Shown in pieces: positions 1 through 11,569 of a stretch of DNA of 64,000 nt (within the stretch, counting starts at the first letter, position 1; each line of letters opens with the position of its first letter). The notes under the pieces were generated by a model. The model saw only the letters and a program-made list of their open reading frames with translations. It was not told the origin of the DNA and ran no database searches. The stretch comes from Trileptium ribeirensis (lineage: Eukaryota; Nematoda; Enoplea; Enoplida; Thoracostomopsidae): the NCBI GenBank assembly GCA_030248225.1, contig JASANE010005299.1, positions 1-64,000 on the forward strand. The letters run 5' to 3'. A program made the translations under genes and the position numbers.

Positions 1-64
1 AGCTATTTTACACATCCAGAAGTCTGTGGGATACGTTTGAATTAATCCGGTCCAACGCGGTAAC
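1..64 (-). mobile_element. fragment of the CCGGAA hAT-type element
   Basis: These bases are nearly the reverse complement of about 1965-2027 inside the complete copy at 1170-2351, including the stretch reading ACATCCAGAAGTCTGTGGGA. The match stops near base 64, just before the LINE reading frame. The copy continues off the left edge of the window, so its other end cannot be seen. Confidence 0.8.
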
Positions 65-1020
65 CGATTCATTTAACATGGTAGTGTATACCGATGGATC
101 ATACCTCACTGATAACACCTCTGCAGGTGCAGGGGTATACAATCAAACGCTAAATCTTCGGGAACACTACAGTTTAGGAAAGTATGCAACTATTTTTCAA
201 GCTGAGATATATGCAATATTAATGGCTACCGAAGACCTACTATGCAGACGATCAGCAAACATGGACGTAGTTATCTGCTGTGATAGCAAAGCATCCATAC
301 TAGCCTTGAGAAAAGAAAACAGTAATTCAAAACTTGTAAAGACCTGTAAAACAAACTTAAATAAGTTATGCAAAAACGACAAAGTCACCCTTATATGGGT
401 TCCGGGACCCAATGATGTAACTGGAAATGAAATTGGAGATGAATGAATTAGCAACGATGGGAGCAAATACCCAATTTATGGGTCCAGAACCCGTTATCGG
501 CCTTTCGGACTCCTTTTTGCGAATAACGACAAGAAAATGGCTGAACGAACAGATAATTAAAGTTTGAGGAAACACCGCAAATGGAGCATACAAAAACGAT
601 GCTACAACTACTAGATACCACTGTTCTTACCGCCAGCAAATACAATAGGAAAGTTTTCTTATCTCTATGATTATTGGGCACTGCCTCTTAAATAAGCATG
701 TGCACAAGATTGATCATACGGCAAGCTCTCTATGTGGAAGATGTCTCCGAACGGAATAAACACCTATTCACTTCCTATTTCATTGTGAATATTACGATAC
801 TCCGAGATTCGCCACTTTTGGCATCACCGATCGCACCGAACTCGCAGATCCTATTCCTGCTAAGTCTATACTTCAGTTTGTAAGAAAGTCTAAAAGATTT
901 CTGGAAGCCTAGGCTCCCAGTAGGCAAAATGGACCATCTAGGCCTACTTGCCCCACACAAATATCTATGATAAATCATACTTGTGAGAGAGACCAATCCT
1001 GACTGAAATCCAAATGTAAA
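65..1020 (+). pseudogene. LINE 3' fragment: RNase H and terminal Cys-His region
   Basis: Remnant of the 3' part of a non-LTR retrotransposon ORF2. The open frame at 78-446 is an RNase H domain, which degrades the RNA strand of the RNA-DNA hybrid. It has YTDGS near residue 4, FQAEI near 40, CCDS near 67 and WVPGPNDVTGNE near the end, supplying catalytic D6, E43, D69 and D121. The frame then stops because the four bases TGAA are repeated at 439-448. Removing one copy joins it to a frame reading NELATMGANTQFMGPEPVIG, the usual continuation in Jockey/I/R1-type elements. Further on, pieces such as SSLCGRC and LFHCEYYD, in different frames, are the remains of the terminal zinc-binding region. RT and endonuclease are missing, so this is a dead 3' fragment. 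Confidence 0.85.
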
Positions 1021-1169
1021 AATGAACAATTGAATGTGTTCAACTAGCAAATACGAAGTTTAATTTGGAGCAATTTAATCAGGAATTATATTATCATTGT
1101 TCAAAGATTGAGCCCGACACGAGCTATAAAACAAGAAGATTGACCAATACCATGTACCATACTATCCAC

Positions 1170-2351
1170 TAGGAAATAACCGGAACCGAAATTTACCGGA
1201 ACCGGAACCGTCCATTTAAACCGGATCCGGAACCGGCACCGGAACCTGGTCTTCGAAATTTATATATAGTAAAACAGATGATGGAGGAAATGAAGGTATA
1301 GTGGATTTAAAATGCATTAAAATAACTTGTACATTAAACTTAATGTATTGCGATGGTATTGTTGCCTTTCTGAAACTTTAAAGAGACTGAGGAAGCTAAT
1401 AATGCTTATTTGTCGATGAAATATATCGGTTTTTGGACATTCAGAGCAAAAAATGTCTTCCACTATACACCATTGCGTATACTGCGTCAAATCGAATGTG
1501 CTTACAAAGTTTTGAGCGTAGAATACACACTTTCGCTCTGTCTCCAGTCGCCTCCATTTACTACACATACGTTTGTTGCATGTTCTTCTGCAGGCAACTT
1601 AAAATTATTGGTTTATATGATTCTAAGAGGAAATAATAGATAGAAGGTAATTTTCTGATCAGTGGTCAGAGACACTGTTTAGGCTAGCGTTGGGCAAACA
1701 GTGCCCGTCAGTTAGATCATAATGATGATAACTTTCTAATCAGGCTGCTATAAATGAGACACGCTGTGATGCTGCTCGCACTGTTTCAATAAATACAGTT
1801 CATTGCCAAGAAAGCAGTTTCTAGCTGCGTTGTAGATAACGTTAGTTTACTTCAATTTAGACTGATTTACCAAGTTTACAAGCGCAGTGGCGGGTGCTTG
1901 ACGCAATTTATGATAGCCAAGCATACCCTAAGTACTTCTGCGTAAGCCATACTCTGTTACCGAGTTGGACCGGTTTAATTCAAACGTATCCCACAGACTT
2001 CTGGATGTGTAAAATAGCTGCTACAAGCATCAATCTGGCTTTGATTTAACAAACTCCTGCAGGTTATTATGAAAAATTCCTGCTCAAATTATGTGCCCTA
2101 CTTACGTTTCACACGGCAAATTGGTTAGTTAATCTTTTCTTTTGCTTGGCATTATTGGAGCTTGATCATTGTATAATATATATTACATATGTTTGAATTA
2201 CAGGATGATGCAAAAAACTTGGAAAATTTCAAAGAAAATTTTTAAACCGGAATTCCGGTTCCGGTATTGCTTTTGCCCTTTGCCGGAACCGCAACCGGAA
2301 CACGATTTTCGCCGGAACCAAAACCGGAACCGGAATTCCGGTTACTCCCTG
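1170..2351 (+). mobile_element. non-autonomous hAT-type element, copy 1
   Basis: Full-length copy, 1182 bp. It begins TAGGAAATAACCGG (CAGGGAATAACC in better copies) and ends GGTTACTCCCTG, an imperfect terminal inverted repeat. The flanks carry the identical 8-bp sequence CTATCCAC at 1162-1169 and 2352-2359. An 8-bp target duplication plus CAGGG termini is the signature of hAT transposons. The first and last 100 bp are filled with CCGGAA/TTCCGG motifs. No transposase motif is visible inside, only short frames on both strands, so it would have needed a transposase supplied in trans. Confidence 0.9.
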
Positions 2352-2359
2352 CTATCCAC

Positions 2360-2873
2360 GTACCATTGAACCGTTAAGCTGTACCGTTATATCGTGAATT
2401 GTGTTATGTTGAATATTGTGGTAACACTGCGGTCGTTCCGCCGATCTATTACGGTTATTAAGGTAATATGACTGACCCTTGGAAATTGTATTGCTCATGG
2501 TCGTGTAGTAGCTACGCCTTCAGTAGAGTAGATGTAGAATAGGATTGGCTGTGCTAGCTGAACCAACCGAGTGGTATTCAGTGATCAGCTGGATTTTGAC
2601 GTCAACCTCTCAATCTCGCTGTGTCGTAGCTGTATCCGCTTTATTTTCACTGTGATTAGTAGGGTAAGCGCAACCGTTGGCTGAGTGCTTCTAAGTTCGA
2701 GCGTTGTTGACCTAACTTACGGCTGTGTACGTACGTCCAAGAAGACTTACATCCTAGCCATCGCGTTTCAATAATTTTCATATTGCTTGTGCCCCTCGAT
2801 ATTATTGTACACGCTAACTCGAATGTGTAAATAGCTTATCTTGCTATACAGTGTAATATTATTATGCTAGTTG
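2360..2873. other. no gene seen
   Basis: Unique-looking AT-rich sequence between two hAT copies. I see no long frame, exon with good splice sites, or repeat in it. Confidence 0.5.
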
Positions 2874-4058
2874 CAGGGAATAACCGGAACCAGCAACCGG
2901 AACCGTCGATTTAAACCGGAACCGGAACCTGGTCTTCGAAATTTATATATAGTAAAACAGATGATGGAAGAAATGAAGGTATAGTGGATTTAAAATGGAT
3001 TAAAAATAGCTTTTACATTAAACTTAATGTATTGCGATGGTATTATTGCTTTTCTGAAACTTTAAAGAGACTGAGGAAGCTAATAATGTTTATTTATCGA
3101 TCAAATATGTCGGTTGTTAGACATTCAGAGCAAAAAATGTCTTCCACTATACACCATTGCGTATACTGCGTCAAATCGAATGTGCTTACAAAGCTTGGAA
3201 GCGAAAAATACACACTTTCGCTCTGTCTCCAGTCGCCTCCCTTTACTACACATACGTTTGTTGCATGTTTTTCTGTAGGAAACTTAAAATTATTGGTTTA
3301 TATGATTCTAAGAGAAAATGATAGATAGAAGGTAATTTTCTGATCAGTGGTCTTAGACACTGTTTAGGCTAGCGTTGGACAAACAGTGCCCGTCAGTTAA
3401 ATCATAATGATGATAACATTCTAATCAGAATGCTATAAACGAGACACACTGTGATGCTGCTCGCACAGTTTCAATAAATACAGTTCATTGCCAAGAAAGC
3501 AGTTTCTAACTGCGTTGCAGATAACGTTAGTTTACTTCAATTTAGACTGATTTACCAAGTTTACAAACGCACTGGCGGGTTCTTAACGCAATTTATGTTA
3601 GCCAAACATATCCTAAGTACTTAAGTACTTCTGCGTAAGCCATACTCTGTTACCGAATTGGACCGGTTTAATTCAAACGTATCCCACAGACTTCTGGATG
3701 TGTAAAATAGCTGCTACAAGCATCGACCTGACTTTGATTTACCAAAATCCTGCAGGTTATTATGAAAAATTCCTGCTCAAATTATGTGCCCTAATTACGT
3801 TTCACACGGCAAATTGGTTAGGTAATCTTTTCTTTTGCTTGGTTGTATTGGAGCTTGATCATTGTATAATATATATTACATCCTGTATAATATATATTAC
3901 ATATGTTTGGATTACAGATGAAGCAAAAAACGTGGAAAATTTCAAACAAAATTTTTAAACCGGAATTCCGGTTCCGGTATGGTTTTTGCCCTTTGCCAGA
4001 ACCGCAACCGGAACACGATTTTCGCCGGAACCGGAATCGGAATTCCGGTTACTCCCTG
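2874..4058 (+). mobile_element. non-autonomous hAT-type element, copy 2
   Basis: Full-length copy, 1185 bp, same orientation as copy 1 and about 520 bp from it. It begins CAGGGAATAACCGG and ends CCGGTTACTCCCTG. Identical 8-bp duplications GCTAGTTG lie at 2866-2873 and 4059-4066. Most of the internal sequence matches copy 1 base for base, with a small extra tandem piece around 3880-3900 (repeat of TATAATATATATTACAT) and a duplicated AAGTACTT near 3615. The separate target duplications show copies 1 and 2 are independent insertions, not a tandem duplication. Confidence 0.92.
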
Positions 4059-4066
4059 GCTAGTTG

Positions 4067-5428
4067 ATTGATGAAAACTCGCTGTGTCCCTGTGTTGATT
4101 GATGGTAATTTTAGCGATATGTTCTTCGGGGTTTGAAATCGTCGCCTCAGTCAACAAACCGTGTTTAGGCCTGATGTCAAATAGTCTCAAGCCTCAGCGT
4201 GCTTCGTTGCCGAATGAACAGACACAACTGTAATGTTGAATAATTGGAGTGCGAGAGTTCCGGGGTTCGATGTAGTTCAAATTTGTGGCACCACACTGCT
4301 GTTGTTTGAGGATTGACGAGAATTGATCAAACATCCAGGTGAGACCATATCTAATAGGGAGTAGTTGTACCTATGGATTCCTTGACCTGCGAGCAGACGA
4401 CAGAGCCAGCCTCCCTGGACACCTCAAAGGTAGCACCACGTAAATGACGTGCGTAACTAACCGGGCGGCATTCGACGTGCTAAGCTATGTAGATTCTCGG
4501 GTACGACCGAGAAAAATGTAAAATCTAGCTCTAGGTGTGGTCGTATGGAGACTGCATTTGGAAGTGGCATAGTGCAACCGTGTCCCGTTATGACATTTGA
4601 AACTCAAAGTTTTGTTAATAACTTCAAGTGTGTTGCGATGACATCTGTAAACATGATGTAAGTCAAATCTGCTTCTGAAAATAAGTCTTAGCAAATTTGC
4701 TGCACTGTTGTACGAAAATTTATGTTTTGAGGCTCAAAATATATTTTATTTATATAGTATGTCCGAATCATGAGCCAAACCGAAAAAATCGTCAAGGAAT
4801 TCATTGCAAAGAACTTGTATATCAACCTTCTCGACCCTACCCGAGCCCTTCTGCCCACCTTTACGGGGTAGGAGTTGAAATCCGTTTTCGTGTTTGCTAA
4901 AGGGCATATTTGCGATTACAAGCCTTCATTTGAGTTATCGAAGACATGACTCTGGACGTTGCAAGTTTGGGGTATGGATTGCACAAGCGAAATATACAAA
5001 CTGAATCGCACTGAACACAATCACAAATTTTACTAAATGAAAATTAATAATTCTTCGTTGACACTCAGATTTTCAATATATATGTTAATGTTTGATAGAT
5101 TTGCGTTGTCTCCCTCTGCGTTACAAATTTTTCGTAGAGACCGAGAAGCGGCCGCTGTAAAATTTAAATAGCTTATCAGTGGTACCTCATCCAATACAAA
5201 CGCTGAAAATATTTTACTTTTATGTTATACAAATAGCACAAAGAATCAAGCCACGTTTATGGCTTGATTTGTTTGACAATTTACATTTGCAATCGAAAAA
5301 ATTTCTTTTCTAGTTTCACCATGCATATGTCTAAATGACATGAAACCAAAACCTCGATTTCGGAAAAAATTAGTCGGAACTAAAACTTTTGGCGGAACTG
5401 TAACCGTAACCGGAATTTTGGTTCCTGG
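4067..5428. other. no gene seen; weak hAT remnant at 5340-5428
   Basis: No convincing gene. Near 5390-5428 the text TAACCGTAACCGGAATTTTGG, ending GGTTCCTGG, resembles one terminus of the CCGGAA element, eroded, without a clear duplication or partner end. The rest shows nothing recognisable. Confidence 0.4.
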
Positions 5429-5734
5429 ATGGTATGTATGCTCCGTTTATGTGTCTATAATTGTAGCTGTGTCAAACAGTTAATATTAGGATGGTTAGGG
5501 TGGAGAAATGCGCTAAAGCTTGACAGGCAGGACAGAAAAGCAGTGACTAATCACCTCAAAGGCAGCTATTTTGATTTGAAACGCGAGCCTATTTTGCAAG
5601 TTCCATTGCTACTTTCTATTGATATTAGTTCAGCACTCACAATTGGGTTGCCTGAATGCTTTTCCCGTAGTATCTGCTCATATCCAGTATGCCTTTCTTC
5701 TTTTCACAACTTAAATGATTTTTGTCCAACATGA
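5429..5734 (+). other. unassigned open frame, about 100 codons
   Basis: A 101-codon open frame. The stretch AVTNHLKGSYFDLKREPI in its middle looks protein-like, but I recognise no domain. There is no supported start or splice site tying it to the exon at 5852. It may be a decayed element or chance. Confidence 0.2.
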
Positions 5735-5851
5735 ATATGTACGTATGTGTTAATAGCAATTTTTCAGCAACCCTGTTGTCCTAAGGTTTACTGTGATTTC
5801 TATGTTTGATTAATATATATACTTTTTAAAATGTAATCATTTTTGTTATAG

Positions 5852-5892
5852 GCAGAAGTTTTCCATATAATCTGAGATCAAGGGCTAACCAA
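5852..5892 (+). CDS. candidate small exon of the host gene
   Basis: A 41-bp exon with a pyrimidine-rich acceptor (TTTTTGTTATAG) and a strong donor, CAA|GTAAGT. Only one frame is open; it starts with two bases that complete a codon and reads RSFPYNLRSRANQ, ending in phase 0. The next candidate exon, at 10903, starts in phase 0, so the two join without a shift. The intron between them would be about 5 kb and contains a hAT copy and a fold-back element. Short exons are easily imitated by chance; the phase match is the main support. Confidence 0.45.
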
Positions 5893-5957
5893 GTAAGTGT
5901 TTTTAATTCATTCGTTCGTAAAGCCATTCTATTAGCAGAGCGCATTTTGTCGTTTCC

Positions 5958-6606
5958 AAAGCAGATAGAGACGTAGTAAAGGACGTACGTTCGGTTGTCT
6001 CTCACATTTTCCTCGTAGTGCAGTCTTCCGATACTGTTTTGTTAATCCATTATGTGCGCATCTTTCATGTCGTTGTGCTATTTGCAAAATTTTGCCTCTG
6101 ACTACCCAGTGTTCTAAGAATGTTTACTATGAAAAACAACGTGTTTTGTCATTGTTAAAATAATAAATTTCAGAACCACTATCAATACGTCTCTGAAAGT
6201 CTAAACGTTGTTTTGAATCAAATTCTTACGTAATTTATGATTTTTTGCATCAAATTAGGTAAAACTTTTTATATCAGGAAATTAAAGACAGAGACACGTA
6301 GTAGAGGACGTACGTTCGTTTGTCTCTCACACGTTCTTCGTAGCATAGTCTTCCGATACTGTTTTGTTAATCCGTTATGTGCGCATCTTTCACATCGCTG
6401 TGCTATTGGCGATGTAGTCCTTGACTACCGAGTGTTCGAAGAATGTTTACTATGAAAAACAACGTGTTTTGTCATTGTTAAAATAATAAATTTCAGAACC
6501 ACTACGTATCAACACGTCTCTGAAATCTAAACGTTATTTTGAACCAAATTCTTGCGTAATTTATGCTTTGTTACATCAAATTAGTAAAACTTTTTATATC
6601 AGGGAA
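5958..6606 (+). repeat. tandem duplication, two units of about 325 bp
   Basis: Two successive copies of a unit with GGACGTACGTTCG at 5981 and again at 6306, and AAACAACGTGTTTTGTCATT in both. The copies differ by scattered substitutions and small indels, so the duplication is not recent. It lies in the intron just downstream of the 5852 exon. No coding content is recognised. Confidence 0.85.
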
Positions 6607-6761
6607 TTGAACCAGGACACATCAATAAACCAAAAATCTACCAATACGTGCGAGCAACGAGGAACTGAAATTTGATACGGTGTCCATAAATTAGGGAAAC
6701 CAAGAAAGATTTTGTGGTTTACCAAATTTGGCGAAAATTCGGGATTTTAAGTTGTATGCAC

Positions 6762-7897
6762 CTGGGAGTAACCGGAATTCCGGTTCCGGCGAAAATCGTG
6801 TTCCGGCAAAGGGCAAAAACCATACCGGAACCGGAATTCCGGTTTAAAAATTTTGTTTGAAATTTTCCACGTTTTTTGCTTCGTCTGTGATCCAAACATT
6901 ATACAATGATCAAGCTTCAATACAACCAAGCAAAAGAAAAGATTAACTAAGCAATTTGCCTTTTGAAACGTAAGTAGGGCACATAATTTCAGTAAGAATT
7001 TTTCATAATAACTTGCAGGAGTTTGTTAACAAATCATATCCAGGTCGATGCTTGTAGCAGCTATTTTACACATCTAGAAGTCTGTGGGGTACGTTTCAAT
7101 TAAACCGGTCCAACTCGGTAACAAAGTATGGCTTACGCAAAATTACGTTGGGTAATGTTTGGATAGCATAAATTGCGTCAAGAACCCGCCAATGTGCTTG
7201 TAAACTGGGAAATCAGTCTAAATTGAAGTAGACTAACGTTATCTGCAACGCAGCTAGAAACTGCTTTCTTGGCAAAGAACTGTGTTTATTGAAACTGTGT
7301 GAGCAGCATCACAGCGTGTCTCATTTATAGCATTTTAATTAGAACGTTATCATCATTATCATCTAACTAACGGGCACTATTTGTCCAACGCTAGCCTAAA
7401 CAGTGTCCCTGACCACTGATCAGAAAATTACCTTCTATGTATTATTTTCTCTTAGAATCATATAAACCAATAATTTCAAGTTTCCTACATAAGAACATGT
7501 AACAAACATATGTGTAGTAAAGGAAGGCGACTGGAGACAGAGCGAAAGTGTGTATTCTACGCTCCAAGCTATGTAAGCATATTCGATTTGACGCAGTATA
7601 CGCAATGGTGTACTGTGGAAGGCATTTTTTGCTCTGGGTATCGAAAAATCGACATATTTAATCGATAAATAAACATTATTAGCTTCCTCAGTCTCTTTAA
7701 AGTTTCAGAAAGGCAATAATACCATCGCAAAACATTAAGTTTAATGTAAAAGTTATTATTAATGCATTTTCAATCCACTATACCTTCATTTCTTCCTTCA
7801 TCTGTTTTACTATATATAAATTTCGAAGATCAAGTTCCGGATCCGGTTTAAATGGACGGTTCCGGTTCCGGCAAATTTCGGTTCCGGTTATTCCCTG
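6762..7897 (-). mobile_element. non-autonomous hAT-type element, copy 3
   Basis: Inverted full-length copy, 1136 bp. It starts CTGGGAGTAACCGG and ends CCGGTTATTCCCTG. The flanking 8-mers are GTATGCAC (6754-6761) and ATATGCAC (7898-7905), equal at seven of eight positions. It has small internal deletions compared with copies 1 and 2 and one changed terminal base, so it looks somewhat older. Confidence 0.88.
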
Positions 7898-7905
7898 ATA
7901 TGCAC

Positions 7906-8589
7906 TTTTTAATGGGGCACGGTGGTGTTATATTTGACGTTTCGTCTTGTAGATATGAAAGCATTGATTGTCAAAACTATACAACAAATATCAGTTTTAG
8001 TATTGAATATTGATAAACATTGTCCCATGAGCTCCCGGATTAATACGAAATATTTTTAATTTTTCATTTTGGCTTTCGATAATCTCAATAGAATTGAGGC
8101 CATCTTTTCGTTATGTGCAAGTGCAGATACATACGTATTCAATAGTATATCAGCTGGAAACGTTTACCCGCATGTGTACTCACATGATTGCACATCAGAT
8201 GAAAGCTACTGGGTGATAATATTACATAATATATTTTTCTCATCGTTTACGGGAGAAGTGTTTGCCATTTTCTTCCCTTCGGAATGACGAGCGCATATCC
8301 CCGCTATCCCCTACGCTATGGGGAAAGCGAGGTTGTATGGATACACGTGCTAATGACTTTTACGACAACGAAATTTACATTTACTAGGTATTTTTGGAAA
8401 TATTTTAAAACGCCAGATATTATGCATGAAATAAAGAATAACCGTTGGAAGTTCAGACTACGTTGTTACGTATATTAGCATTGTAATTTTAAGCAATCTC
8501 TATTTAATATAGCATCATTTTGTGGTTTATTTTAATAAATGCATACGTTTTATGGTGTTGAGCGTGTCGTTATTATGGTGGTAACATAG
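7906..8589. other. no gene seen
   Basis: AT-rich sequence with two short open frames (8069-8287 and 8284-8478) that lack recognisable domains. Nothing else is supported. Confidence 0.4.
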
Positions 8590-8960
8590 CACATAAGTAG
8601 TGTTGTATCGGGACAAGAATTCTACCGTCGCTGGGACCGGGGCTTGCCCACAGGGCCGGGGCTAAGCTTGTACCGGCAGGGGCCGGAGCCGAGACCGGGG
8701 CTAGCCGAAAAGTACTATGTGTTCGATTTTGCAGCGCATATAGAGCATATATATACCACATATACATACATGCCGACAGGGGGTGGAAGGAAGTAAAATC
8801 TCCCATGGCAATCCGAACCCCCGCCCCGCGGAGTGAGGTGCACTCATAGGCGCAAATTTGACACCGGCCACCAAAAAAAGGTCCACTCTACCGTACCGAC
8901 CACCCCCCACAAAAATTTCTCCGGCTACCGGGGGTTACTCCATCGAGCGGGGTTCTACCC
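8590..8960. repeat. GC-rich CCGGGGC block
   Basis: A sharp GC-rich island in AT-rich sequence, with repeated GGGACCGGGGCT, GGGCCGGGGCT and GGGGCCGGAGCC words on one side and CCCCCAC/CCGGGGG words on the other. The words resemble those in the fold-back element at 9186-9427, suggesting a related, more eroded element. It is not supported as a CpG-island promoter. Confidence 0.5.
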
Positions 8961-9185
8961 CCACGAGGGTGTGTGCATTGTCGGCATGTATGCAAGTATA
9001 CCAATAACCAAATCATTGTTTAATTACTATTCTTCAAGATTATCATGTGAAAATAAATTGAACAATTTGCCATATTTTTGTATCATGCATTAAAACAATT
9101 TCACAGCTAAAGTTCACGGTTTCAGGAAAGTTGTGGAATTTGCACTGTCCTAGGTAGTAGCAAGCATTATACCTTCAGCTAAAGC

Positions 9186-9427
9186 TCCAGATTGTTTATG
9201 TTCTACTAATTGAAAAATATTTTTTTTCTGAAACAGTAGCCCCGGCACCTAAATTTTACCTTTACCGGGGCCGGTGCTTCGACATTGCCCCTGCCCGGGG
9301 CTAAATTTGTTGCCTTGGGGCCGGGGCAATGTCGAAGCATCGGCCCCGGTAAAGGTAAAATTTAGGCGCCGGGGCTACTGTTTCAGAAAAAATATTTTTT
9401 AATTAGTAGAACAGATAAACAATCTGG
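9186..9427. mobile_element. 242-bp fold-back element
   Basis: One long inverted repeat. The left arm (CCAGATTGTTTAT, then AGTAGCCCCGGC, then TTTACCTTTACCGGGGCC, then TTCGACATTGCCCC) is matched by its complement in the right arm up to CAATCTGG at 9427. The centre is near 9310, where GCCCGGGGCT and GGGGCCGGGGC face each other over a short loop. The arms are about 100 bp with few mismatches. This is the structure of a fold-back or hairpin MITE. No target duplication could be fixed. Confidence 0.85.
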
Positions 9428-10902
9428 TAACAAATTTACTATGCCCCGGTACATCTTTACACATAAGTTCCGAGATGTCTATAATTTCGTTGATTACGCA
9501 TAGTTGTCTTTTGATTTTTTCATTTGTTGAAAATTTTGCCGTAGGCATGAATAGAGCCTAGCCAGCTTTGGTAGCAGAAAACGCCGTATTTTGCTAACGG
9601 GCTTAAAATTGAGGGGCGCCATTGTTTCATTCAAGGGGTTTCGAAATATAAAAATTTTATAAATTCAGTTCTTTTTAATTTTTGTAATTAGATTGTGGTT
9701 TTAGCACATTATTGTCAATTTTTTTAGTCAGCTGGGGGGTGGGGTGTGTAGTACGTTATCAATCGGAGACTAGCAGCAAAATTTGACAGTAGGCATTGAG
9801 CATGGTGGAGTCCAAAATATTTCATGAAACATTAATCAAGGAATCACAAAGTATTATCGGGATATCCTTTTTTTACCAAAGATAACCGAACTTTTTTTGA
9901 AAAAAGGTCCTCCATTTCTCATGTTGGAGACACCGGAGCATGGGTATAACAGTCACTCGCACAGCGAGGAGAAACGGAGCGAGTGCAGCTAGTCCGTGCG
10001 TAGTCACGCTACAGCGTGCTAAATTCGGTCCTTGAAAGTCCAACAAAAACAATACACCTGCAATGCACTGCTACAACCATTTTAACTAAATATCACACCC
10101 TTATGTCTTCTTCCAATTATCATAAATAGGAAAACTAGGAATTATTATTTTTAGAAACAAATTTAGGGTTTGAAGAGTTATTTTGAATTGCAGGGCCTTT
10201 GCACTTGCCTTATTTGATGCGTACCACGCATACACAGTACTTTTGTCGTATTCAGAAACCTAAAAGATATAAGGTCATTGTAATTTTTTACATACGTTTA
10301 TTATTTAAAAATTAGCAAAACTGAACTTGGGTGCTAAAATTTAGCTGCGATTCCATCCCGCAGTGTTAATAACATACAACAAATATAGGGTAAATAAATA
10401 CATCGAAACCAAGTGGTTAAATAACTATAATCCTATGATCACTTCTGTCATCGTTCTATTATGATCTCTATTCATCAATGCGATGCTTCTTGTTAAAATA
10501 ACAACCTAAAATGTTGGGTGAGCCCACATGGCCAAAATAAATTAGTCTCAAATTCGAGTCGTTTGTGTGAGAATTTAGATAGTAAATCAATGGAGCACAG
10601 TAGACACAAAGTTATGTGCACAACAACATCACACTAGGCGTTGAATAAACAATAATTGCGAAAATCTATGAATCTAACGAAGCAAGGAAATAGACCTTCA
10701 AAAAAATTTTGCATAATAGTTATGCGGCATTTGAGGAGACTTCGCTTGCTACGATGGCTCCATTTCAATAAAACCATAAAAAAACTTATACTAACTCGAT
10801 GTGCTTTTAACTTACAAGATCTTATTAGAAGGATACTGATTATTTTATTATTAAATATTGCTACTCGGTCTCTTAACGTTTTATGATTTTTTATTTTTGC
10901 AG
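9428..10902. other. intronic sequence, no gene seen
   Basis: No convincing coding sequence. Around 9955-10020 there is a short stretch with CACTCGC, CAGCGAGG and AACGGAGCGAGTGC words; similar words recur at 61220-61300 and near 37660, so it is a widely scattered repeat piece. The remainder shows nothing recognisable. Confidence 0.4.
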
Positions 10903-11032
10903 ATTAGTCCTGTTTCGTCACGATCTCAAAATTTTGCGTTGAGAGTGGAAGACAAGAAACACGAGAATCTGGTAAAAGAACATGCTTTGAGTGTTGGTAC
11001 TATGCGAACGGATATAACTGACACGAGCGTGC
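10903..11032 (+). CDS. candidate host-gene exon
   Basis: A 130-bp exon between a strong acceptor (TTTTTATTTTTGCAG) and a strong donor (GCGTGC|GTAAGATT). Open in phase 0 at the start and leaving one base at the end. It encodes a hydrophilic, charged segment beginning ISPVSSRSQNFALRVEDKK and ending TDITDTSV, with no recognised domain. It joins in frame to 5852-5892 before it and to 13844-13907 after it, which is better evidence than either splice site alone. I cannot name the protein. Confidence 0.6.
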
Positions 11033-11569
11033 GTAAGATTTAGTAATTAAGTTTTAAACATCTATATACATTATACTATTAGTGATTTCTTTGATAGTAG
11101 CAAGGAACTTATGCTTTGGTGGATTTCTGATTGTTGTGTTCCAAAACAATACAGAAAAAAGTTAAATGATGGCATTTCATGTTACTGTGCGACGTAACCA
11201 ATACGCTCAAATGATGTTGAACGAACTGATTGGTAAGTGCACACTACGATTCATCTTGTGAGGCTGCAGACCATATCGAGGCATCGTTAAAAAATTGAAG
11301 AATAAATCGCCTGTACTATCGACCACGATCGAAATTTGTTTTTCTTGCAGCCAGTCACTTGGGCAAACCATCTGTCACCTCCTTGAGTCGTGCTAATGCA
11401 TTACTATCTGGACTTGTAAATAAAGATCGGCGTGCCTTCAAAGAACGTTTTATACTGTTTTCAATAGACAATCTGGCCGGCCTGAATTATACTACACATC
11501 ACGTTCTGGGCAGCCACACTTGATAACTATGTCCACGTTACAAATGCGATTATTTAATGACACGGTTTT
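11033..11569. other. intronic sequence
   Basis: Contains a strong donor (ATTG|GTAAGT at 11233) and a strong acceptor (TTTTTCTTGCAG near 11350), but the exon they would define is closed in every internal frame. See the rejected list. Confidence 0.35.

Noticed and set aside
1317..1568. Open frames inside the hAT copies (also 2984-3328 and 35707-36054)
   Set aside because: They occur on both strands, differ between copies by frameshifts and show no transposase motif, so I treat them as by-products of conserved non-coding sequence.
8573..9093. GC-rich open frames with Pro/Ala/Gly-rich products
   Set aside because: They result from the CCGGGGC repeat block; their composition follows the repeat.
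9955..10020. CACTCGC...GCGAGTG inverted words as a possible tRNA or promoter
   Set aside because: No cloverleaf can be formed, and similar words recur at 61220 and 37660 as part of a scattered repeat.
11155..11525. A possible two-exon gene joining at GTAAGT 11233 and TTCTTGCAG near 11350 with agreeing phase
   Set aside because: Every internal-exon frame before 11233 contains a stop. It works only with an ATG start at 11166, giving a product of about 80 residues with no recognised domain and no promoter.
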